Assembly (NCBI GenBank): GCA_030848705.1
Contig: CM061236.1
Coordinates: 139,801,970-139,865,969, forward strand
DNA: 64,000 nt
Direction: 5' to 3'
Source: Heracleum sosnowskyi
Taxonomy: Eukaryota; Streptophyta; Magnoliopsida; Apiales; Apiaceae
The position numbers were made by a program, and so were the translations under genes. Each line of letters opens with the position of its first letter. The stretch's first letter is position 1. This document shows positions 21,874 through 34,169 of the stretch, piece by piece. A model generated the notes under the pieces. That model was not told the origin of the DNA, made no database searches, and saw nothing but the letters and a program-made list of their open reading frames with translations.

Positions 21874-23983
21874 ATGGGTCAGAAGGATCATGGAGTCAAA
21901 ATACCGGTTCTTGATAGAGAAAACTACTTTCACTGTAAAGTAAAAATGCGACTACATCTTATGTCTATGGATGAAGGTTATGTAGAGTGCATAGAACATG
22001 GCCCTCATGTACCAATGAAGCCAAACACCTAAATAGCTCAAGAACCTGCAGGAGCTCCAAGCACCATTCCAAATTTACGTTCAGAATGGACTCCTGAGGA
22101 TGCCATTGCAGTTCCTAAATAAAAGAAGGTCATGAATATTTTGTTCAATGGCCTTGATTCTGATATGTTTGACAATGTTATTAACTGCTCTACAGCAAAG
22201 GAGATTTGGGACGTTGTCCAAACCATATGTGAAGGGACTGAGCAGGTAAGGGAAAACAAGATGCAGCTTTTCATACAACAGTATGAACACTTTTACTTCA
22301 AGAATGAAGAATCTTTGAATGATACTTTTAGTAGATTTCAAAAGTTTCTAAATGGATTGAAGTTGTTTGGAAGAGTGTATCAAGTCAAGGATTCAAATCT
22401 TAAATTTCTCAGAGCCTTGCCAAAGGAGTGGAAGCCTATGACTATTTCCTTGAGAAACACTCAAGAGTATAAGGACTTTACTCTTGAGAGGATGTATGGA
22501 ACCCTAAAAACATATGAGCTGGAAATGGAGCAGGATGAAGAAATTGAGAAGGTTCAAAAGAAAACTGGATATGTTGCTTTAGTAGCAAGTGGTGAAAAGG
22601 CTGAGGACATGAAAGAAGAAGTTGTTGAAACTACACCAAGCCAAAGTGCTTGTGAAGGTAGAGCTGAATCAAGAAAGTGCAAAGGAAAGATGATTGAAGA
22701 AAGTGAGTCCTCCAATCAAGAGGAAATGGATGAGCTAGATGAACACTTAGCTTTTCTGTCAAGAAAATTCTCAAAGCTCAAGTTCAAGAGAAATCCTGAA
22801 GTGTCCAAACCATTCAGAAAGGACTCTCAAACAAACAAGAACTTTGTTGAGAGGTCCAAATTTAAATGTTTAAATTGTGGAATGGGAGGTCACTTTGCCA
22901 ATTAATGCAGAAAACCAAAGGCTCATAAGAGTGACAGGAAGTTTGAGCCTGTTGATTACACAAGAAGAAATACTTTGATCTTCTCAAGCAAAAAGGTAGA
23001 GCATTCATAACACAGGACTATGACTGGGTTGAAGATGGGAATGACTCTGAGGAGGACACTGAATTTGTGAACCTTGCACTGATGGCTGATTCAAGTGAGC
23101 GGGAGGCCAGTTCATCATCCAATCAGGTAAATAGCACCAATCTCTCTGAGCTTTCTACTGAAGAATGCAATAATGCAATTAATGACATGTCCACTGAATT
23201 GTATCATATGCGTATTTCTCTTATATCACTTACTAATGAAAACTCCAGGATTAAAGATGTTAATCTTTTTTTAAGTGATAGGAATGCAGTTCTGGAAACT
23301 CAATTTATTGAGTTTGAGAAAATGATAGTGGAGTGTCAGGTTGCCAAGGATGATTTGCTGACTGTGCTTAAAAGAGAAAAATTCTCAAAGCTGAAAAAGT
23401 CAACATAGGTCACTTGTCCAACAAGCAATTGAAGGACAAGGTTGAGAATATAGAGGTCAAGACTGAGGTGAAAAGGAAAAAGAACAGAAATGGTAAGGTA
23501 GGGATTAACAAACATAACAACTATACACCTGACAAGTATGCTCCTAGGAAAACTTGTGTAAAGTATGGTAGTGTTAATCATTTATCTACCAATTACAAAA
23601 CTGTTAAAACTTCATCTGTTCAAATGCCAATGCATGTACCCAATATGCCTATGCCTATTATGCATAACATGTTTGCACATACTGATCAAACATCAAATTT
23701 GTATGCCAATATGCCATTTGTCTCAAATCCTTATAAGAATGCATTCATAATGCCACAAATGACATGGAGCATGCCACACATGAATGCTATCTATGCACAA
23801 AATTCTCAAATGCCTGTGTCAAACATGTTTGCATATGAACATCCTCAGCATGTTGTCTCTCAGAGGTCAACACCCAGGGTCAAGGTTGATTTAACTCAAC
23901 CTGAGATTAAGGTGCAAAATGACAACAAAGGCAAAGCTAACATGAGAGGACCCAAAGAAACTTGGGTACCAAAATCAACTTGA
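21874..23983 (+). pseudogene. gag of element 2 (broken)
   Basis: ATG 21874 opens a frame that carries stops near 22030 and 22122 and continues in the same frame through a UBN2-like domain (22132-22600). A zinc knuckle follows whose penultimate position is a TAA (22903-22905, where element 1 has Glu). A frameshift follows, then a Ser/Asn-rich coiled-coil segment (23067-23408) and a Met/Pro-rich tail (23414-23983) ending at TGA. The second zinc knuckle of element 1 is degenerate here (a Cys is Tyr). A donor-like AAG|GTAGGG lies at 23497/23498. Confidence 0.8.
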
Positions 23984-24003
23984 TTTGGTTTTGTTGTGTG
24001 TAG
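23498..24003 (+). other. Putative gag-pol intron of element 2
   Basis: AAG|GTAGGG follows a complete gag codon (23495-23497), and TTTTGTTGTGTGTAG|GGA ends at 24003, directly at the protease frame. The interval is 506 nt with phase 0 at both borders. As in element 1, removal shifts the gag frame onto the pol frame (offset two) and skips the gag stop at 23981-23983. Confidence 0.5.
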
Positions 24004-26097
24004 GGATATAGGAAGAATCTATGGTACTTAGACAGTGGTTGTTCTAGGCACATGACTGGAGATTCTACCCTGCTCACAGAGTTTGTGGAGAAAGCTGGCC
24101 CTAACATTACTTTTGGAGATGACATCAAAGGTTATACTAAGGGATGTGGCTTGATTTCAAAGTAGAATATCATCATTGATGAAGTAGCACTGGTTGAAGG
24201 ACTTAAGCACAATTTGATGAGTATTATTCAACTGTGTGATAGAGGTTTCTCAGTTTCATTTAATCAAGGAGCCAATGTTGTTTCCAATAAAGAAAACAAC
24301 AATGTGGTGTTGACAGGATACAGAAGAGGTAATGTGTATATAGCTGACTTCAACTCAACAAGTTCAGATTCTATCACTTGTCTTCTGAGTAAAGCAAGCA
24401 AGGATGAGAGTTGGCTATGGCACAAAAGACTGTCACATTTGAACTTCAAGTCTATGAATGATTTGGTAAGAAGAGACCTAGTAAGAGGACTTCTTCCGTT
24501 GGAATTTTCCAAGGATGGACTTTGTGATGCTTGCCAGAAAGGAAGGCAAAAGAAGATTTCTTTCAGAAATAAGCTGGACTCATCAATTGAGCAACCTCTA
24601 CAGCTGTTACACATGGATTTGTTTGGACCAGTAAATGTCATGTCAATTTCAAAGAAAATATATTGCCTTGTGATTGTGGATGATTTTTCTAAATTTACAT
24701 GGACATATTTTCTGCACTCCAAAGATGAGGCAAGTGAAATCATAATCAATCACATCAAGGTTGCTAACAATCATCCTGATCTCAAAGTAAGAAGAATCAG
24801 GAGTGACAATGGCACTGAGTTCAAGAATTCAACAATGAGGCTATTTTGTGAGGAGAATGGAATCATTCATGAGTTTTATGCAGCAAGAACACCACAACAA
24901 AATGGAGTGGTGGAAAGGAAAAATAGAACTCTAATTGAGGCTACAAGAACAATGCTAGGAGAATCAAAGTTACCTACTTATTTAGGGGCTGAAGCAGTTA
25001 ACACTGCATGTTTCACTCAAAATATTTCTTTGATCAATCAAGCAAAAGGAATGACTCCATATCATCTGCTCAAAGGAAGGAAACCATCCTTGAATTTTCT
25101 ACATGTCTTTGGATGCAAATGTTTTGTATTGAGAAATCAAGGTGAAAATCTTGGAAAATTTAAGTCAAAGGCAGATGAAGCCACTTTTATGGGATATGCA
25201 GCTGGAAAAGCCTACAGGGTTTTTAATCACAGAATCAACATTGTTATGGAATCTGTACATGTTGTTTTTGATGATGCCAGAATTCAAGGTCTTACTGATG
25301 AGGGTTTTCATGAAACTCTCAGGTTTGAGAATGAGGTGGAAGGTCTCTATTATGATGATGAAGATGATGATTATGTGGATGAATCAGTGCCTCCAAGAAT
25401 GATTATCTCAAATATCGATAACTCAAGTTCAAATGAGCCATCTATAGAAGGGATAATTGGAGCATCCGTAGGAAGCCAAAATGGAGCATCCGTAGGTGGA
25501 TCACAACACAGAGTTATCACCTCGATAAACTCATGGGGAGTTTCTCTGAGTCAAGGATCAACCTCACATGATCATGCTGATGAGAATGATGTTACATCTT
25601 CAAGACCTACACCTGCAACAAGAAGAAAATGGAAAAGGGATCACCCATTTGAACTGATCATTGGTGATGCATTCTCAAATGTCCAAATTAGAAGAGCTAC
25701 TCAGGATGAATGTTTATACAACAGCTTTCTTTCTCAAGAAGAACCAAAAAAAGTTGAGGATGTTCTTTTAGGTCCAGATTGGGTATTAGCTATGCAAGAG
25801 GAGCTAAACCAATTTGAAAGAAACAAAGTCTGGAAGCTGGTACCCAAACCTAAAGACAAAAGTGTTATAGGTACAAAGTGGGTATTCAGAAACAAGATGG
25901 ATGAAAATGGCAATGTCACAAGGAACAAAGCTAGATTGGTTGCTAAGGGCTATTCTAAAGAAGAATGAATAGATTATGATGAAACATTTGCCCCTGTTGC
26001 TAGATTGGAAGAAATAAGGATTTTCCAAGCCTATGCAGCCCATGCCAATTTCAAAGTCTATCAAATGGATGTCAAGAGTGCCTTATTGAAAGGCATA
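24004..26097 (+). pseudogene. pol of element 2, first part (protease, integrase, RT start)
   Basis: LDSGCSRHMTG marks the protease near 24028. A TAG near 24163 interrupts it. Integrase follows (WLWHKRLSHLNFKSMN, DLFGPVNVMS, PQQNGVVERKNRTLIEA). The integrase-RT linker carries two GCATCCGTAGG words (about 25463-25495). RT begins KWVFRNKMDENGNVTRNK. A TGA at 25966-25968 follows and the frame is cut after MDVKSALLKG by the LTR of element 4 at 26098. The YVDD catalytic segment is absent from this copy. Confidence 0.85.
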
Positions 26098-27366
26098 TGT
26101 CTAGGCCTATTTGTAAACACCGAGGATTCTACTCAACTTTAATTAAGATGTAATAAGTAAATAATAAAAATCAAATGTCACAGGAATCTCAGAAGATTAT
26201 ATCTGTCAAAGAATGAAGATTAAAGTCATCTACAGACTTGAAGTGATTCTACATTGAAAGAAGTTCAATTTATTGATCAAGCCTCGGTGAAGTATTCAAG
26301 CTCGGGGGATTTATTAAAGTGATGGGGATTTCAAGTGGTGACAATAAAAGATACTGGTTACAGAGTTCTTGAATGAAAAGGAAGTGAATCACTACTTAAA
26401 GTCAAACAGATAAAGAACAGACATTGTCGTTAGTCACTCATGAACCAGACAGTACATTGAGTGTCAACGTACTATTATGTTTATTCTTTATCTAAGTTTT
26501 AAGTGATTCTGAAATTAATTGAGAAGTCAACTAATTCTATTTATTCTCTTATAAATAATTAATACTATTAAGTAAATTATTTATTAAATTAATTCTGTAA
26601 AGAATTAATTTAATACATAATTTATTTAGTTTATTATTTAAATTAGAATAAAAATGAACTAGGAAGACTTAGGTTTGAACTAGGAAGACTCAGTTTATTG
26701 AACTAGGCCAAACCCTAGTCTTCCCGATTGTCTTCCCTTTGCATTTCTTGTCTTCCTGATTGTCTTCCAAGGGTAAATTGATAGTTTTCCTACTAGTCTT
26801 CCTAATGCATTTCTGTTAATGCATTGCACGTGGGATTAAAAAGGAAAGCATTGGTTTAAATAGAAAGTAAAGACAGAAGACATCAGTATCATTCAATTAC
26901 ATCAAAACAACAGAAAAGTAAAGACAGAGCATTCAACATAACATTCGACTGTCTTCAATTTCTTCACCTGTCAAGATTCAAAATTCTGTAGGAGTATTAA
27001 TTCTTGATTGTTCTTAAACATTTAATCCATAAGAATTGTATCTCTTGTACTTCCTTGACTTCCTAGCGGATCATAATCCCTAGATATTATATCGAACTAC
27101 TTTTTAGTATTCGATCCTTTTTATTACAAAAATAGATAAATTCATGTCGAATTTATTCTAGATTTGTTTTATCAAGAACCTTTGTAATCAGTGATCAAAT
27201 TGTAACACTCCTCAAGTTTAATATAAGTTATATTTAACTTGAATATTGTTTCAGTTTTATTCCGCATTAATTTGTTCTAAATTGTTAAATATTTAAAAGG
27301 ACAAATTCGATTAAATGGTATAGTTTGTATTCAACCCCCCTTCTACAAACTTATCAGGACCTAACA
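26098..27366 (+). repeat. LTR of element 4, inserted in the RT of element 2
   Basis: The 1269-bp block starts TGTCTAGGCC and ends AGGACCTAACA, directly before a primer site. It contains AACCCCCCTTCTACAAAC near its 3' end, as in the other LTRs. A possible TATA-like TTTAAATAG lies near 26855. The body and the other LTR of element 4 are missing, so the target duplication cannot be tested. Confidence 0.75.
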
Positions 27367-27368
27367 AT

Positions 27369-27380
27369 TGGTATCAGAGC
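27369..27380 (+). other. Primer binding site of element 4
   Basis: TGGTATCAGAGC, a perfect initiator Met-tRNA primer site, two bases after the LTR end. Confidence 0.85.
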
Positions 27381-27468
27381 CTTTTGATTCATATACAAAT
27401 CAAAGATCCAATTGTTTTGAGATTTTTTCTTAAACTCTGAAATTTTTAATTCTTCAAAAATCTCAAAA

Positions 27469-27738
27469 ATGTCTACAACTCAGAAAGTTGGTACTGTCAA
27501 AATCCCCATGTTCAGCAAGGATCATTATTCTATGTGGAAGAAGAAAATGCTCCTATTTCTTCAAGTTGCTAATGTTAAATATCTAGGAGTGCTGAAGAAT
27601 GGTCCTAAAGTTCCTATGATAGTGGAGGAAGAGCAGATATAGAATGATGTTGTCACTAGAGCTGCTAGGATGTTTCCTAAGGATCCCAAGGACTTCACTC
27701 CTGATGAGAAAGAGGATGTTACACTGGATGCCTGTCTA
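27469..27738 (+). pseudogene. gag N-terminus of element 4
   Basis: ATG 27469 opens a gag start of the usual copia type (KIPMFSKDHYSMWKKKML). A TAG is at 27640-27642. The same frame continues and runs straight into the RT tail of element 2 at about 27739. The rest of element 4 gag and pol is deleted. Confidence 0.7.
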
Positions 27739-28543
27739 CAAGTTAAGCAAGTGAAAGAAGGAATCTTTATTAGTCAAACTAAGTATATCTTTGATCTACT
27801 AAAGAAGTTTGATCTAATTGATTGCTCTCCTGCTAAAACACCCATGCCAACAGCCACTAAGCTTGAATTGAATACTGAGGGAAAATGCGTGGACATTTCA
27901 AGCTATAGAGGCATGGTGGGCTCACTTTTATATTTAACAGCTAGTAGACCTGATATTATGTTTGCTACATATCTATGTGCTAGATTTCAAGCTGATCCTA
28001 GAGAATCTCACTTAATTGCTATCAAGAGGATTTTCAGATATCTCAAGGGAACACCAAACCTTGGCATTTGGTACCCTAGAGAATCTGGTTTTGATCTAAT
28101 TGGTTATTCAGATTCAGACTATGCAGGTTGCAATATTGACAAAAAAAGTACAACAGGCACCTGTCAATTTCTAAGAAACAAGTTTGTCTCATGGTTCAGT
28201 AAGAAACAAAATTATGTCTCTACCTATACAGCTGAGGCAGAATACATTGTTGCTGGAAGTTGTTGTGCACATATACTTTGGATGAAAAATCAACTAATAG
28301 ACTATGGTCTAACAGTTAATAAGATTCTAATATTCTGTGACAACACTAGTGCAATTGCCATAACTGAGAATCCAGTGCAACACTCAAGGACCAAGCACAT
28401 TGACATAAAGTATCACTTCATCAGGGAACACGTGATGAATGGTACTATGGAATCAGCAAATTGCAGACATTTTTACCAAGCCACTTGATGAATCAACATT
28501 CTCAAGGTTGGTAAGTGAGCTAGGTATGCTTAACTACTCTTAA
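27739..28543 (+). pseudogene. RT tail and RNase H of element 2
   Basis: The segment resumes at LQVKQVKEGIFISQTKY, aligned with LQVKQTDNGIFINQSKF of element 3. It includes the SRPDIMFATYLCARFQ block, the RNase H start (GYSDSDYAGC) and QHSRTKHIDI. A small deletion and frameshift near 28450 breaks the end, and the original stop is TAA at 28541-28543. The upstream RT core was lost when element 4 inserted or recombined, leaving an open frame that joins a gag start to RNase H. Confidence 0.8.
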
Positions 28544-28649
28544 TTTATTTGAATGTCTGATAATTAGTAATGCAGCCAGTGTCAACATGATTTTCATGAG
28601 AATTAAAACTCTCTGAAGAAAAATTTTGTCTAAGTCAAAATTTCTCCCT

Positions 28650-28775
28650 CTACGGATACCCCTATCCGTTGATGGTCATTTCTGATACTGGATTTTCTTT
28701 GTCTACGGATACCACTTTTCACCTCTACGGATGTCGAATCCCAAAAGGTAAAATCCTATCCGTAGATAGTTTAGT
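28650..28775 (+). repeat. Signature-word cluster (ACGGATA) upstream of 3' ORF promoter, element 2
   Basis: At least five copies of TCTACGGAT(A/G), TATCCGTTGA or TATCCGTAGA lie in about 125 bp, in both orientations. They sit 180-300 bp before the TATA box at 28957. They are the same words that fill the element 2 LTR. Confidence 0.6.
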
Positions 28776-28956
28776 TTAATCGTAACCGTTAAAGTCACAA
28801 TCTTATCTGTAGTTACATGCGTACAGTACGTGTATGTAATTACAATAAATTTGTGGCTTTACTTTTTAATCCATTACTTTTAAACGGTTACTTTCTTGCC
28901 CAATCAGATAATTTCCTTCAATTATTCTGATTTTATTAATGAATTATCTTGGGGGG

Positions 28957-29039
28957 TATAAATTAAATTTTACTCTCAGTTAATCATTTTCTATCTTTTT
29001 CAAAATTCACTAAGGCAAGAACCCTTCTCTGTGAATTCA
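28957..29039 (+). promoter_or_regulatory. TATA box and conserved leader of the 3' ORF, element 2
   Basis: TATAAATTAA at 28957-28966 is followed by CTCTCAGTT and by AAGGCAAGAACCC at 29012-29024, then ATGGC at 29040. This parallels 6631-6746 in element 1. Confidence 0.5.
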
Positions 29040-32000
29040 ATGGCACCAACCAACAAAACAATGTCACTCACTGGCTTCACATACGAGAAGAACAATTTCA
29101 CAGCTCTGGTGGACTTCGAAGAGAAAAACGTATCATATCACACTATGATGAGGTTTTTCCAGAACTGCAAGCTCTCAAAGGCTATGTTCGAAGCCCCACA
29201 CTTTATTTTGAGGTAATTGAAGCTATATGGGAATCAGCTGTATTTGATTTTGTCAATGCTACCATTACTTTTGTTCTTCAAGGTAAGGAACATGTGATTA
29301 ATAGTGACATTATTTCTGTTTGCTTAAATTTGCCTGATAACAGTATGTTAGAAAAGCATAGTGATACTGATATTGTTAACATGCTGAATTTGATTAACTA
29401 TGCTTTACCTACCGATAATTTAAGTAAGATTCAAATAAAAGGTGAGTCAGGTAATCTCCTCAACTGTTCCTACCTCTATTGTTCCGTCTTTGTTTTCAAG
29501 TGCCACAATGGAGGCTGGAACTGTCCAACAGCCTCCTACCCAAGTGGCCACCTCTAAAATTTCCAAATCAAAATCCAGAAAGCCAACCTCAGGTGCTTCT
29601 TAAAAGGCACCTGTTGCAAAAACTACCCAAGCCCTTGAGGGGAGTGTGAAGGAGGTAGTGAGTGGTGAGGGAAGGGGTGAACATCAAAGAAACCCCAAGA
29701 ACAAGGAGGGTGAGATAAGTGTGTCCCAGCCTAGCCACCCTGTATCTTCTCAAAAAGATGCAGTGGTTGAAAAGGAATCCATCACATCCCTAGTAGCATC
29801 CTCCCAAAAGGATGTTGCTATTGAAAAGTGTCCCCAACCAGGGACACAGCACAAGAGGGATAGGGACACCAGAAGCCCCACAGATACAACCATGGCTTAT
29901 ACAAGGAGAAAGATGTCTAAAAAATCTGGGGATGCACAGGGATCAGACACAGTGCCAATGGCACCATCTCAAATTCAGTTTGATGTGGCTCCAGTAAATG
30001 TGGAGTCACAGCCCCATTCTTTAACTATTCAAACTGAAACAAAAACACTAAACTCACCCACTCTCTCTTTGGATGTGGATATGATTCACACATCTATCCC
30101 TGATTCTCCATCATTAACCTTCTTGGAGAAGCCCCACTCTGAAATTGGTGGTCATCATCTTCTTGATGATTTGTTGGACCACCAATCCATCATTTCTAAG
30201 ACTCTGTCTCCATCTGTGGCTCTCAATTTAAAAATCAATCTCCACAGATTCAGCCTTAGTCTCCATTTCTAGAGCTACTTCCTTTTCTTCATCAACGGAT
30301 ATTTCTCATCCGTTGACAAGTGTTTCTCTGTCTACGGATATGCCCCAACTTAGCTATCCGTTGACATATACTTCTACTACCTCAACGGATACTCCTTCCA
30401 CACTTGCACTTCAAACTTCAAGTATTACAACTTAAAGTGTGGATGAGTTAGTAGTAGTTCAAACACTTTTAGGCTTGAGGGAAGGGAGTAAAGCCACTGA
30501 GAGTGAAAGATTGGTTTGCAACCAGGCAAAAGGAGAGGGGGAGAAAGAGAGACAGACTACTTCTTCCAGTCTGGTAAAAGTGAGTACTAAGAGTTCCACC
30601 TTAGTAGGTGAAGGTGAGGGTATGAGAGGTGTGAGCCAGGGGGTGCCCCTGATGCAAGAACAAAGAGAAAACGAGAGAAAATCAGGTACAGGAGATATAA
30701 GGATGGAAGCCTCAGCTATTGCAAGTGAGTCAATGAATGTCAGTGATGCAGACATGGAAAGACTGTTCAAACTTGAATATCAAAATGAGTTGGATCAAGT
30801 CAACCTGAATGCTGAGACATTTACTCAACCTGATCCAGCATATCAAGTCTTGCTGGACAGGGCAATGTGGAGGCAGAAAAGATGTTGAATTTGGTACACA
30901 CTACTGAATCAATGTCTAGGGCAAAAGAAGCAATTCAAAATCTGCCTCCAGGAGCTGGTGAAGATTTCAGTTATGATGAAAACAGTGATGATTCTAAGAG
31001 TGGTGAAGGAGAAGATGAAGGCCCTTCCACTCTCCAAGAGATGCCTCCTTGGTTGTTTCAAACTCCTAGGTCCACAATGACACCAAGGCAGTCATTCTCA
31101 GGAATTATCAAAGGGCACTTGGTGAAGCTCAGACATCAAATCCACAGCATGCCGCCTCAGTCCAGAACTTTGTGGCATCACTTCAGCTTCATCAAGCCCA
31201 CATCCTTCAGCAAAGAGCCAACGCTGATGACATCAACAACCATCTGGATGGGGTAAATGATGCTTTGGCAAGAAGAGTTGATGTTGTTGCTCCTTCCACA
31301 TCTCAAAGATGCAAGCAAGACAAGTTGGTGAAGGATGTGGATGCTCTTATTGTGTGGATGGATAAGATGGAGAAGCAAATGGACACCTTCCTGGCTAACC
31401 AGAATATACAGACTCAGCTTCTGCAACAGTTACTGTAGGCTACTGGTGTCACTCAAACCCTTGATGATAACAAAAAGGGGGAGAGTTCAAGTAAGGGGGA
31501 GAGTGCACTAGTGGTCTCTGAACCAGTAACCAAAGGTGTGCCATCAAGCCAGGGGGAGTCACCTCAAATAATAGCAAATCTAAGTGAGTTTCAACTCACA
31601 AAGGTGGTCTCTCCTCAAGCTAAGGATGTCCAAGTCTTTCTTCTCAACTCAGAAAAGTTGATCAAGGAATCCATCTTCCAGGCTGTGACTTCATCCTCAA
31701 GTAGCCATCCTGTCCACACAACCATTCTGAAAGTTCTTACTCCTGACACCATTGTTCTGCAAAGAAACTATAATGTTGAACAATCAAGTGTTAAGGATTT
31801 TGAACCAATCTTCAGTGGCAGGACTGGATCACCACCAAGACATCATGGCAAGAACAAATTAGAAGTGGATTATCCTTTTCCCAAGCCTGATGAGTCTAAG
31901 GTATTAGCAACCTTTATCACAAATCTCAAGAATACCAATGATGTAATGCTGAGGCAAGGATTGGCTGTTATCTACAGAAATGGAAAAGAAATTCACATCA

Positions 32001-33058
32001 CAATCAACCATCCCAGGTTCAATGAAGCAAAAGAATAAGAGATTTCAAGGATAAAGAGAGAAGCCAATCCCCAGGTTTATGAATCTACACCTGAGAAACA
32101 GGCTAGATTAGCCCAAGAACTAATTAGGGAAATGGAGGAAGAAAGTAGTGAGGCTGTAGAAGAAGAGGCCCCTACTAGGAGGAAATTGAAGAAAAGGAAG
32201 ACAGTGCCTAAGTCCAAGCCAACCAGATGGAAGAAAAGATCACATAGGCCTGTCTATCCTGAGAAAGTAGTAGAGAAAAGAGATACAGAGAGGAGGATTG
32301 TCTTTGAAGACCCTATTCCAGCTTCAACTCAATCGCAAACCACCTACCATGGGACCCCTGTAGAGCTTAAAGAAGAACCTATTGAGTTTGAAAACTTGGT
32401 ATTCCCTAAGTTCATAATTGAATCAGAAAAGATGTCAAAGAAAAGGGAACAAGTCAAGAAAGCTCAACAAGGACCAATCAAGATGAATGTTGCACCAAAA
32501 GTTGTCAAGCCAGTTGAGAACAAAGCGGACTTTTTGTACATTACAGATATAAAGGAGTACTCAATCATGGATCTTTTCCTTGATGAAGTTAGTGAAATAA
32601 GAGGCACGGACAAGTTCAGAGATCTGCCAGAAAGACTGACTTTTGTCTACAAATGAGGGAAGGTGAGAGCATGGCCCATGCAACAAGTGCTGAATGAAGG
32701 ATATTCTACCTTGGTGAAAGTCTTCTCAAGCTTCAAAAACACAAGGGGATTTTCTGAGGTTTCCAGGAGTGTTGTGTTGAAGAAAATTGAGGAAATCAGG
32801 AGCAGCTGGAATTCTCCTGATAGTTTGCCAAGGAAGTTGAAGATCCATTTTAATGGACAAAGAATCCATCTCCAACCTTACTGGATGATGGAATTCAAGG
32901 ATGACAAGGGTTGTAGAAGATTCTTCAAGATTGAAGATCAATTGTCTAAGGCTAGCACCAGGTACCTTAGATGGTTGCAAGGCAAGCTAGATCCAAAAAT
33001 TGCTGAAGAAGATACATTCTACAGAAAGCTTCAAGATCAAATTGAGGCAAACTATTAG
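29040..33058 (+). pseudogene. Extra 3' ORF of element 2, heavily broken
   Basis: Starts at ATG 29040. The N-terminal part matches the plan of element 1 (a FWQTAV-like EAIWESAV segment followed by VINSDIISVCLNLP), then the frame shifts and the second half of the conserved domain is missing. The middle is low-complexity with five ACGGATA words at 30294-30392. Helical and Lys/Glu-rich stretches follow (30439-30888, 31172-31438, 31511-32038, 32132-32656, 32663-33058), separated by stops and frameshifts. The last segment (LKIHFNGQRIHLQPYWMMEF) looks folded. The frame stops at TAG 33056-33058, right at the junction with Copia fragment X, so the C-terminus and 3' LTR are lost. Confidence 0.65.
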
Positions 33059-33494
33059 GAGTTTTACATATTCTCTTGCTCCATTAGATGTTTGGGGACC
33101 TGCTCTTATGCCTATAAAAGGAGGATCTAGATATTATGTTTCGCTAATTTATGATTTCGCTAGTTATACGTGGATTTATCTTATGAAGCATAGGTTTGAA
33201 TTTCATGATATTTTCAAAGATTTTACAGCTCATATATAAACTCAACATAATATTGTCATTAAATATCTTTGTTGTGATTTGGAAGTGAATATAATTCTAA
33301 TGCTTTTTGTCAATTGTTTGCTTCTAATAGAACCATACGTCAAACCCCTTGCACTGACACTCCTCAACAAAACGGTGTTGCTAAAAGAAAACATCGTTGT
33401 TTTGACACGATTAATCAATAATTGAATGTTTCTTGACATGTTCACTTTTTGGAGCATATTCTATTATTCTTTGTTCATGATAGTTCACATCATA
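33059..33494 (+). pseudogene. Copia fragment 'X', right part (integrase)
   Basis: Positions 33059-33398 repeat 20464-20803 with seven mismatches and no gaps in 340 bp, including the shared in-frame TAA. After 33398 the fragment continues into sequence that would lie beyond the element 2 insertion site, then is cut at 33494 by the LTR of element 3. Confidence 0.75.
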
Positions 33495-34119
33495 TGTTAG
33501 GAATGAAGATGATGGTGTTACTGAAGTACAAGGAAGAGTCTACTACTACAAGAGTCAATTATCGGAGTCTGTGAAACTGTCAGAGTCTGTAGTCTGTACG
33601 AGTCTATAAAGCTTTCTGCAGATTATGGAAACTTCCGTTATCTTTGAAGACAGATCACTGGATAAGCTCAAATCATTATCAAGAATTAGTAGAAAATATG
33701 TTCTTATCAGAAAGGCTGGATGATTGAAGTTGTCAACCTAAATAGATGGGACAGAATCCCATAATTCATGTGATTGATTTACTTGTTGTTTAGTTGATAG
33801 AAAAATTGTATAAATACTCTCATTCTAAATTGTAATATGTGTGTGTGTCGAAACCTAGAGATCATATTAGGTTTTACATTGAGAGTTTGTTGTTGTAACA
33901 TTGTTTACATAAAGTAGCTGCTAAGGATTCTTGTACATCTTTGGTAGAGTTTGTAACTTTAATTATTCAATATAAATCATTGTTGCAACATCTTTGTTTG
34001 TGTTATTTCAATTCTGCATATTTATTATTCTGTTCATTAAACAAGAAAACACAAAAATAGATATATTAGTACTACTTGTATTCAAACCCCCCATTTCTAC
34101 TAGTAGTTCTGGTTTAACA
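33495..34119 (+). repeat. 5' LTR of element 3
   Basis: The 625-bp LTR starts TGTTAGGAA and ends GGTTTAACA (TGTTA/TAACA). Five or six GAGTCTA/GAGTCTG words occupy about 33537-33606, upstream of TATAAATA at 33809-33816. The 3' end has AAACCCCCCATTTCTAC. Confidence 0.85.
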
Positions 34120-34121
34120 AG

Positions 34122-34133
34122 TGGTATCAGAGC
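34122..34133 (+). other. Primer binding site of element 3
   Basis: TGGTATCAGAGC, a perfect initiator Met-tRNA primer site, just after the LTR. Confidence 0.85.
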
Positions 34134-34169
34134 ATGTGTGATTAAGTTCGAATCAAGAAGATCAAAAAC

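Larger units (their letters stand above)
20804..33058 (+). mobile_element. Element 2: Sirevirus-like copia element without 3' LTR
   Basis: It has a 5' LTR, primer site, gag, pol and an extra 3' ORF in Sirevirus order. It differs in sequence from element 1 but matches its plan. A foreign LTR with a gag start (element 4, 26098 to about 27738) sits inside the RT and has replaced its catalytic core. The 3' end is missing: the 3' ORF stops at a junction with a second copy of fragment X at 33059. All frames are broken. Confidence 0.85.
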
